From the NCBI GenBank assembly GCA_003522105.1, contig DPGF01000131.1, positions 2,115-14,916 on the forward strand: DNA of 12,802 nt, given 5' to 3'. The notes beneath the pieces were generated by a model. That model was not told where the DNA came from. It was given only the letters and a program-made list of their open reading frames with translations, and did not search any database. Positions 7,267 to 12,802 of the stretch are shown in pieces (the first letter of the stretch is position 1; every line of letters starts with the position of its first letter). Origin of the DNA: Oscillibacter sp. (lineage in GTDB: Bacteria > Bacillota > Clostridia > Oscillospirales > Oscillospiraceae). The position numbers were made by a program, and so were the translations under genes.

Positions 7267-7295
7267 ATCATACCACAGCCGCGCGCAATAGTCAA
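7267..7295 (-). promoter_or_regulatory. Sigma-A-type promoter for the yycJ-rlmH-DUF2007-phosphohexomutase operon
   Basis: On the minus strand, TTGACT (complement of 7290-7295) and TATGAT (complement of 7267-7272) are separated by exactly 17 bp. Transcription would begin near 7260, about 24 nt before the yycJ start. The -35 box abuts the U-tract of the terminator for the preceding minus-strand gene. Confidence 0.8.
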
Positions 7296-7320
7296 AAGAA
7301 AAAGCCCTCTCGGCGAGGGC
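7296..7320 (-). terminator. Intrinsic terminator of the DUF4830 gene
   Basis: A 6-bp GC-rich stem (GCCCTC 7304-7309 with GAGGGC 7315-7320) closes a 5-nt loop and is followed on the minus strand by TTTTTCTTTT. It lies 22 bp after the DUF4830 stop at 7343 and directly before the yycJ promoter. The stem is short but the U-tract is good. Confidence 0.75.
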
Positions 7321-7342
7321 ATGGGAAAAGGCAGAAACGCGC

Positions 7343-7801
7343 TCAGCCGGCGGGGAAGGCAAGCCCCGCCACGAAGCCGTTTTCGCCGGTGCAGACGAGG
7401 TCGCCCGCAGCGACGACACCGTCGCAGACATAGAGATTCAGCTGGCAGGGACGCGCCGGATCGGGATAATTCGTCACAACATAGGTGTAGCGGGAGAGCG
7501 TTTTCCCGCAATAGCGTGTGAGGTCAAAGCCCTGCTCAAGCTGGAGCGCATTGTAGCTTAAATATGGCTCCTCGAGCGTTTCTCCCAGTGTGATGCTGAG
7601 CGTTTCAATCGGCTGCGGGGCGACGGCCCAGCCGAGGGAGGAAAGATAAGAGATGCGCTCTTCATTAGTTCCGGCGGCGATGGGCGGCGGAGCGGAATGC
7701 CTGCATGCGCGCAGCGCGAAAAAGAGCGCGAGCAGGAACGCAAAGACGAGCAGGATCTTGACGATCCGGCGCTTGGAACACCTGGCGGTGATGATGAACA
7801 T
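7343..7801 (-). CDS. DUF4830 domain-containing membrane-anchored protein
   Basis: Protein of unknown function, 152 residues. A basic N-terminus (CSKRRIVK) precedes one hydrophobic segment (about 14-31), so it is probably an uncleaved signal anchor with the rest outside the cytoplasm. Cys33 right after the segment lacks a good lipobox. The section from about 47 to 112 (ISYLSSLGWAVAPQPIE, SYNALQLEQGFDLTRYCGK, YTYVVTNYP) fits DUF4830, a family I know mainly from Clostridia. The C-terminal part reads like a small beta sheet ending in two short Gly-rich strands. The start at 7801 has only a weak upstream GAAAGGG; a slightly different start is possible. It is a single-gene unit, divergent from the pseudouridine synthase gene and ended by its own terminator. 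Confidence 0.75.
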   Translation of the reverse strand: MFIITARCSKRRIVKILLVFAFLLALFFALRACRHSAPPPIAAGTNEERISYLSSLGWAVAPQPIETLSITLGETLEEPYLSYNALQLEQGFDLTRYCGKTLSRYTYVVTNYPDPARPCQLNLYVCDGVVAAGDLVCTGENGFVAGLAFPAG

Positions 7802-7832
7802 GAAGCGACCACACCCTTTCTCTCAAAAGCTA

Positions 7833-7861
7833 TTCCACCGGCGGCAAAAGTATGCTACACT
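7833..7861 (+). promoter_or_regulatory. Extended -10 promoter of the pseudouridine synthase gene
   Basis: TTCCAC (7833-7838) and TACACT (7856-7861) are 17 bp apart, and TGC directly before the -10 box makes an extended -10. Transcription would start near 7868, leaving a leader of about 26 nt that contains the ribosome site AAAGGCGG (7878-7885). Confidence 0.6.
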
Positions 7862-7875
7862 ACCTCTTAGCATAC
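7850..7875. repeat. 8-bp perfect inverted repeat over the promoter start region
   Basis: GTATGCTA (7850-7857) and TAGCATAC (7868-7875) are perfect inverted copies 10 bp apart. The centre-to-centre distance of 18 bp is suitable for a dimeric repressor, and the pair brackets the -10 box and start point. It could also form a leader hairpin only if transcription starts further upstream. Confidence 0.5.
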
Positions 7876-7893
7876 AGAAAGGCGGAAATCACC

Positions 7894-8646
7894 ATGGCAC
7901 AGCAGAGACTCGACAAGATCATCGCCTCCACCGGGCGCTATTCGCGCCGCGAGGTCAAGCTCCTTGTGCGCGAGGGGCGCGTGCTCGTCGACGGGCGCAT
8001 TGCCGCGAGCGCGGAGGACAAGTGCGACCCGGAAAGCGCGCGCATCCGCGTGAACGGTGAAGAGATCGGATACCGCGCGCACACCTATGTGATGCTCCAC
8101 AAGCCTGCGGGCGTGCTGTCGGCGACTGAGGACGGCCGCGGAGAGACCGTGCTCGATCTGCTTGCGCCGGAGTATCGCAAGATCGGGCTTTTCCCTGTCG
8201 GGCGGCTCGATAAGGACACCGAGGGCCTGCTGCTGCTCACCGACGACGGCGCGCTCGCCCACGACCTGCTCGCACCGAAAAGACACGTCGACAAGGTCTA
8301 CTTTGCCCGCACCGACGGTGCGCTGACGGCGGAAGACTGCGCGGCCTTTGCCGCGGGCATCACGCTCGGCGACGGACTTGAATGCCTGCCTGCCAAGCTC
8401 GATATCCTTGAAAGCGGCGCGCAGAGCGAAGCGCTCGTTACCATACACGAGGGAAAGTTCCACCAGATCAAACGAATGCTTGCCTCACGGGGAAAACCTG
8501 TCGTCTATCTCAAGCGCCTTTCCATGGGCACGCTTGTGCTGGACGAAACACTCGGAAAAGGGGCGTACCGCCTGCTCACAGCGCAGGAGATCAAAAATCT
8601 GCGGGCAAGTGGGCATTTTGCCCAAGGGAAAACGGCCGGGAATTGA
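7894..8646 (+). CDS. RsuA/RluB-type rRNA pseudouridine synthase
   Basis: Pseudouridine synthase of the RsuA/RluB/RluE/RluF group, 250 residues, acting on 16S or 23S rRNA. An N-terminal S4 RNA-binding domain (about 3-58: RLDKIIASTGRYSRREVKLLVREGRVLVDG...) leads into the catalytic domain, with MLHKPAGVLSA (67-77) and the active-site motif GRLDKDTEG, where D106 is the catalytic aspartate. EGKFHQIKRML and YLKRLSMG follow as in the family, whose usual form is GKYHQVRRM. The frame is open upstream to 7852, but the ATG at 7894 has the ribosome site (AAAGGCGG) and the family N-terminus. It has its own promoter. No convincing terminator follows, so some read-through into the cdaR-like gene is possible. 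Which rRNA position is modified cannot be decided. Confidence 0.93.
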   Translation: MAQQRLDKIIASTGRYSRREVKLLVREGRVLVDGRIAASAEDKCDPESARIRVNGEEIGYRAHTYVMLHKPAGVLSATEDGRGETVLDLLAPEYRKIGLFPVGRLDKDTEGLLLLTDDGALAHDLLAPKRHVDKVYFARTDGALTAEDCAAFAAGITLGDGLECLPAKLDILESGAQSEALVTIHEGKFHQIKRMLASRGKPVVYLKRLSMGTLVLDETLGKGAYRLLTAQEIKNLRASGHFAQGKTAGN

Positions 8647-8658
8647 CGAGGAAAACTT

Positions 8659-8729
8659 TGACATTTACAGATTGCCTAAAAAACGTAAAAAAAATTGTTG
8701 AAAAGAGAAAAAAGTCCTTGCAAATGTCA
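8659..8729. repeat. Inverted TGACATTTRCA pair flanking phased A-tracts
   Basis: TGACATTTACA (8659-8669) recurs inverted as TGCAAATGTCA (8719-8729), 10 of 11 positions matching, centres 60 bp apart. Between them A-runs are centred near 8680, 8690, 8702 and 8710, roughly one helical turn apart, which predicts bent DNA. The downstream copy overlaps the -35 box of the cdaR-like gene promoter. Together they look like an operator pair with an UP-type element; this role is inferred. Confidence 0.5.
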
Positions 8730-8746
8730 GAAGGAGACAGTATAAT
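8718..8746 (+). promoter_or_regulatory. Sigma-A-type promoter of the cdaR-like regulator gene
   Basis: TTGCAA (8718-8723) and a perfect TATAAT (8741-8746) are 17 bp apart, with A-rich DNA directly upstream. Transcription would start near 8753, giving a leader of about 50 nt with AGGAGG at 8791-8796. Confidence 0.85.
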
Positions 8747-8804
8747 ACCCTTATCAGGTTGACAAAATGCACAAACTCCCTAATACATCAAGGAGGCACG
8801 GAAT

Positions 8805-9899
8805 ATGTCCGGTAGGATTTTTCAGAACATCGTTTTGCAGTTTAAGGAAACGACCGATACGGTCATTGGCGTGATCGACTCCGAGGGTACGGTCATCGCC
8901 TGCACCGACCTGCCGGAGATCGGCCAGCGCTGGCCGCATCTGGTTCAGCCCATCAACGAGGCGGAGGGCGTCTGCACGGCGCTCGAAGGCAAGACCTTCA
9001 AAGCGCTCGAGGGTTGGGGCGGTCAGTTCGACTTTGCCGCTTTTACCCGCGGCGAAGATGCCCTCAGTGCCACGGTGTGCAGCATGGCGACCGTTGCGCT
9101 CAACACCGCCAAGAGCTATTACGAGGAAAAGCACGACAAGACGTCGTTCGTCAAGAGCATCCTCTCCGACAATATTCTCCTGAGCGACATTTACGTCCGC
9201 GCCAAGGAGCTGCACGTGGAAGCGGAGCTCAACCGCGGCGTGTTTGTGATCCGCCGCACGGACGATAAGGCCGACGCGGTGCCTGTCGAGGCGGTGCAGA
9301 ACATCTTCCCTGACCGGCAGACGAGCTTTGTCCTCTCCATGGGCGAGGACGACGTGGTGCTCGTGCAGCAGCTGGGCGAGAACGTGGAGATGGGCGATCT
9401 GGAAAAGACCGCCGCACTGATCGAAGAAGCGCTGCGCGTGAACGGCGAAAGCACGGTGGTCGTCGGCATCGGCACCGTGGCCACGCACCTGCGCGACCTT
9501 GCCAAGTCCTATAAGGAAGCGCAGATGGCCATCGAGGTCGGCAAGGTCTTTGATACGGAAAAATATATCATCAGCTATGAAAATCTCGGCATCGGCCGCC
9601 TGATCTATCAGCTGCCGACGACGCTGTGCGAGATGTTCCTGCAGGAGGTCTTCAAGAAGAACCCGATCGATGCGCTCGACAAGGAGACGCTCTTCACGAT
9701 CAACAAGTTCTTCGAGAATAACCTGATCCTCTCTGAAACGGCGCGCAAGCTGTTCGTCCACAGAAATACGCTTGTCTACCGTCTTGAAAAGATCAAGAAG
9801 CTCACAGGACTTGACCTGCGCGAGTTCGACGACGCCATCACCTTCAAGGTCGCGCTCATGGTCAAAAAGTACCTCGCGTCCCGCGGCATTGAGGCGTAA
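8805..9899 (+). CDS. CdaR/PucR-type transcriptional regulator
   Basis: Cytoplasmic DNA-binding regulator, 364 residues. The N-terminal third (about 1-105) starts FQNIVLQFKETTDTVIGVIDSEGTVIACTD and resembles a small sensory domain of the PAS/CdaR type with an attached helix. The middle (about 142-260) contains the ELNRGVFVIRR and GIGTVATHLRDLAKSYKEAQMAIEVG elements of the CdaR GGDEF-like domain; no catalytic GGDEF motif is present. The C-terminus (about 295-358) is the PucR-type helix-turn-helix: FFENNLILSETARKLFVHRNTLVYRLEKI, then LTGLDLREFDDAITFKVAL. Relatives respond to sugar diacids, purines or amino acids, but the ligand here is unknown. AGGAGG is 8 nt before the ATG. It is monocistronic, with its own promoter and terminator, and no metabolic target operon is beside it. 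The repeat pair in its promoter makes autoregulation plausible. Confidence 0.9.
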   Translation: MSGRIFQNIVLQFKETTDTVIGVIDSEGTVIACTDLPEIGQRWPHLVQPINEAEGVCTALEGKTFKALEGWGGQFDFAAFTRGEDALSATVCSMATVALNTAKSYYEEKHDKTSFVKSILSDNILLSDIYVRAKELHVEAELNRGVFVIRRTDDKADAVPVEAVQNIFPDRQTSFVLSMGEDDVVLVQQLGENVEMGDLEKTAALIEEALRVNGESTVVVGIGTVATHLRDLAKSYKEAQMAIEVGKVFDTEKYIISYENLGIGRLIYQLPTTLCEMFLQEVFKKNPIDALDKETLFTINKFFENNLILSETARKLFVHRNTLVYRLEKIKKLTGLDLREFDDAITFKVALMVKKYLASRGIEA

Positions 9900-9915
9900 C
9901 GCAAGAAGTTTTTCA

Positions 9916-9942
9916 GGGCTGCCTTCGGGCAGCCCTTTTTTT
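9916..9942 (+). terminator. Intrinsic terminator of the cdaR-like gene
   Basis: An 8-bp stem (GGGCTGCC 9916-9923 with GGCAGCCC 9928-9935) closes a TTCG tetraloop and runs directly into seven T residues (9936-9942). It lies 17 bp after the stop codon and insulates the downstream ftsE promoter. Confidence 0.95.
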
Positions 9943-9984
9943 GCGCTTTTTCGCCAAAAAAATGAGAGTTTACATAATTATCTG

Positions 9985-10013
9985 TTGCCATTGCGTGCGC
10001 GGCGCGCTATAAT
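9985..10013 (+). promoter_or_regulatory. Sigma-A-type promoter of the ftsEX operon
   Basis: TTGCCA (9985-9990) and a perfect TATAAT (10008-10013) are 17 bp apart. Transcription would start near 10020, about 50 nt before ftsE. I see no obvious structure in that leader. Confidence 0.85.
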
Positions 10014-10069
10014 AAAAGCTGAAATTTTGCGGGATCGAGTCAGAACCTGCCGGAAACTGAGGGAAGAGC

Positions 10070-10753
<684 letters not shown>

Positions 10754-10757
10754 GGCT

Positions 10758-11648
10758 ATGCGCAAACACGATTTTACTTACTTTTTCGGCGAGGGCATGC
10801 GCAACATGTTCTCGCACGGTTTCATGTCCTTTGCGGCGGTGGGCATCACGGTGGCCTGCCTTGTCGTCATGGGGACGTTTTCGCTCGTGGCCTACAACGC
10901 GCAGGTGCAGCTGCAAAAACTTGAGAGCGAGTACGAGATCCTTGCCTTCGTAGATGAAAACTGCGATGAGGCGCAGACCAAGGCTGTTGGCCGCGCCATC
11001 GAGCAGCGCGACAATGTGAAGGAATGCGTCTTTATCAGCAAGGAAGAGGCGATCGAATCCTTCGAAGAAAAGTATGAGGGCGACGAGCTTTTTCAGAATC
11101 TCGATCCCGAGATTCTGCGCGACCGCTATGCTGTCTATGTTGACGATCTGAGCATTTCCGGCAAGACCGCGCGCGACATTCTCGACAATGTCGACGGCGT
11201 TGCCAAGGTGCGCGTGGACGAGGACATCTCCGGCGGCCTGATCACGCTGCGCAACATTGCGGGCGTTGTGTGTATCGCGCTCATTGCGATCTTGCTGCTC
11301 GTGTCCGTCTTTATCATCTCCAACACCATCAAGCTCACGACCTTTGACCGGCGCGACGAGATTGCCATTATGAAGATGGTGGGCGCGACGAACGGCTTTA
11401 TCCGTTGGCCGTTTGTGTACGAGGGCTTTATGATCGGCCTTCTCAGCGCGGTGCTGGGCTTTGGCCTGCAATGGCTGCTCTATGAGTCGGTCGCCAAGAG
11501 TCTTGCCATGTCTGACCGGTTGCAGCTTTTGACGATCGTCGATTTTACGGCGATCTGGCAGCCCGTTGCGGCTATTTTCGCCGCCGCCGGTATCCTCATC
11601 GGCGTGGGCGGCAGCCTGACCGCGATCCGCAAGTTCCTGCGCGTGTAA
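10758..11648 (+). CDS. ftsX: FtsX, cell-division ABC permease-like subunit
   Basis: Membrane subunit of FtsEX, 296 residues. It does not transport but passes the FtsE ATPase cycle to an extracellular hydrolase. Topology: cytoplasmic N-terminus, membrane segment 1 (about 23-46), a large outside loop (about 47-165) that in other species holds the hydrolase partner, then segments 2 (about 167-190), 3 (about 220-243) and 4 (about 267-288). The conserved cytoplasmic stretch RRDEIAIMKMVGATNGFIRWPFVYEG (199-224) is characteristic. The frame is open upstream into ftsE, but the ATG at 10758, 4 nt after the ftsE stop, gives the family start MRKHDFTYFFGEG; an AGGTAAGG-like ribosome site overlaps the end of ftsE. 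Confidence 0.96.
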   Translation: MRKHDFTYFFGEGMRNMFSHGFMSFAAVGITVACLVVMGTFSLVAYNAQVQLQKLESEYEILAFVDENCDEAQTKAVGRAIEQRDNVKECVFISKEEAIESFEEKYEGDELFQNLDPEILRDRYAVYVDDLSISGKTARDILDNVDGVAKVRVDEDISGGLITLRNIAGVVCIALIAILLLVSVFIISNTIKLTTFDRRDEIAIMKMVGATNGFIRWPFVYEGFMIGLLSAVLGFGLQWLLYESVAKSLAMSDRLQLLTIVDFTAIWQPVAAIFAAAGILIGVGGSLTAIRKFLRV

Positions 11649-11660
11649 AGGGGGCGGACG

Positions 11661-12802
11661 ATGAAGCAGAGAAAAATCGCACGCATCGTGCTTGCCCTTG
11701 CCGTTGTTCTGGCGCTGACGATGACGGAGCTGACGCCGCTTTCCATGGTGCAGGAGGCCTCCGCCGTCACGCAGGCGGACATCGACAAGCTCAAAGATGA
11801 GCTCAGCGGCATGAACTCGGAAAAGGCGCAGCTTGAAAAGGAACTCAAATCCATTCAGAACAACAAGAACACCGCGCTTGCACAAAAGGAGAATATCGAC
11901 AAGCAGATCAACCTCCTCCAGTCGGAGATCAGAAACGTGGAGTCGCTCATCAGCGAGTACGAAACGCTCATTGAGCAGACCGAGCAGGAGATCCGCGAAA
12001 ACGAAGAGGAAGAAAAGCGCCAGTACGAAAAGTTCTGCGCGCGCGTGCGCTCCATGGAAGAGCGCGGCACGGTGTCGTACTGGTCGGTGCTTTTCAACGC
12101 TGCGAGCTTTACCGACCTGCTGAGCGCCATGGACTTTATCAGCGAGATCATGGACAGCGACCAGAAGGTCATCGACGATCTGCGTGCTCTGCGCGAGCAG
12201 ATCGAGCAGAAGAAGGCATCGCTTGAAGCATCGCTTGCCGAGCAGCAGACCGCTAAGGAAACGCTCGTGACCAAAAAGAACGAGCTGAACACCCAGCGCG
12301 CGGCGGCGGAAAAGGTGCTTGCCGACCTCAAGGCGAACGAGGCGCAGTACAAGCAGGTCCTTTCGGAAAAAGACGCCGCGATGGAGCGCCAGCAGGCGGA
12401 GATCGTCCGCCTTTCGAGAGAGCTTGCCGCCAAGAACGGCGATACCACCGCGACTCTGGGCGGCTACATCTGGCCGTGCTCAAGCAGATACGTCACCTCG
12501 CCGCTCGGCGCGCGCTACACGGGCATCGCGGGCGCGTCGACGAACCACGCGGGCATCGACATCGGCCGCGTGGGCTACACGACGCAGGCCGTCGCCGCCA
12601 AGGCGGGTACCGTTATCATCTCGGCGTACAACAAGTACCGCGGCAACTACGTTGTCGTGAGCCACGGCAGCGGCAACACCACGACCTATCAGCACCTGTC
12701 CTCCCGCTCGGTCAGCGTGGGCGACTATGTTGCCCAGGGGCAGGTCGTCGGCATTACCGGCACGACCGGTGTGAGCAGCGGCCCGCACCTGCATTTCGAG
12801 AT
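11661..12802 (+). CDS. Secreted coiled-coil M23 murein hydrolase (EnvC/PcsB-like), 3' end cut by window
   Basis: At least 380 residues; the frame is still open at the window end. A Sec signal peptide (basic MKQRKIAR, hydrophobic 9-22) probably ends at ASA (33-35). Residues about 38-265 are charged heptad-like sequence rich in Glu, Lys and Gln, predicted as two long coiled-coil stretches broken near 145-170 by SYWSVLFNAASFTDLLSAMDF. That segment is typical of EnvC- and PcsB-type hydrolase regulators. The LytM/M23 domain follows (about 282 on), with metal and catalytic residues H296 and D300 (NHAGID), H345 (YQHLS), and H376/H378 (GPHLHFE). All five are present, so it should be an active zinc endopeptidase, unlike the degenerate LytM domain of E. 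coli EnvC. It begins 12 bp after ftsX and is the likely hydrolase controlled by FtsEX. Confidence 0.95.
   Translation, partial: MKQRKIARIVLALAVVLALTMTELTPLSMVQEASAVTQADIDKLKDELSGMNSEKAQLEKELKSIQNNKNTALAQKENIDKQINLLQSEIRNVESLISEYETLIEQTEQEIRENEEEEKRQYEKFCARVRSMEERGTVSYWSVLFNAASFTDLLSAMDFISEIMDSDQKVIDDLRALREQIEQKKASLEASLAEQQTAKETLVTKKNELNTQRAAAEKVLADLKANEAQYKQVLSEKDAAMERQQAEIVRLSRELAAKNGDTTATLGGYIWPCSSRYVTSPLGARYTGIAGASTNHAGIDIGRVGYTTQAVAAKAGTVIISAYNKYRGNYVVVSHGSGNTTTYQHLSSRSVSVGDYVAQGQVVGITGTTGVSSGPHLHFE

Noticed and set aside
8610..8622. Small GGGCA/TGCCC hairpin at the end of the pseudouridine synthase gene as a terminator
   Set aside because: It lies inside the coding region, has only five pairs and no T-run follows.
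8658..8690. TTGACA at 8658-8663 as a -35 box
   Set aside because: No acceptable -10 box at 16-18 bp; the bases fit better as part of the inverted repeat.
8759..8786. Second possible promoter (TTGACA, 16 bp, TAATAC) before the cdaR-like gene
   Set aside because: Transcription would start inside the ribosome site at 8791-8796, leaving no usable leader; the TTGCAA/TATAAT pair upstream is much better.

Overview
The window reads as chromosomal core DNA from a GC-rich member of the Clostridia, most likely an Oscillospiraceae/Ruminococcaceae-type gut anaerobe. This is inferred from the GC-rich codon use, strong AGGAGG ribosome sites, a PdaB-type deacetylase, a DUF4830 protein, a CdaR/PucR-type regulator and the order ftsE-ftsX-M23 hydrolase. 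No base composition was computed and no database was searched. I see no mobile element, phage gene, CRISPR array, tRNA or rRNA.

Layout. (1) Positions 1-2752, plus strand: the 3' part of an ornithine cyclodeaminase/mu-crystallin family protein, a polar amino-acid-binding ABC lipoprotein with no permease or ATPase beside it, and a membrane-anchored polysaccharide deacetylase. The deacetylase's ribosome site and start codon lie inside a long hairpin. (2) Positions 2785-2825: a 19-bp perfect hairpin, probably a bidirectional terminator between convergent units. (3) Positions 2857-7236, minus strand: a LysO-type lysine exporter as its own unit, then (in transcription order) yycJ-like MBL hydrolase, rlmH, a DUF2007-like small protein and a phosphohexomutase. 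These four are packed with overlaps or a short gap, have a consensus promoter in front and a terminator behind. (4) Positions 7343-7801, minus strand: a membrane-anchored DUF4830 protein with its own terminator. (5) Positions 7894-8646, plus strand: an RsuA-type pseudouridine synthase with an extended -10 promoter. (6) Positions 8805-9899, plus strand: a CdaR/PucR-type regulator behind a strong promoter with phased A-tracts and an inverted repeat, followed by a textbook terminator. (7) Positions 10070-12802, plus strand: ftsE, ftsX and a secreted coiled-coil M23 peptidase that runs off the window.

How it fits together. The last block is a division module: FtsEX is an ATP-driven membrane complex that, in other bacteria, switches on a coiled-coil murein hydrolase, and the neighbouring M23 protein is the obvious partner. 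The rlmH block mixes rRNA modification, an MBL hydrolase and sugar-phosphate metabolism, so it looks like housekeeping. The left end suggests amino-acid handling (dehydrogenase-like enzyme, binding protein and, convergently, a lysine exporter), but a functional link is only a guess. I found no clear sign of an undescribed multi-gene system. The most unusual signals are regulatory: the start-codon hairpin at 1890-1937 and the promoter architecture at 8659-8746.
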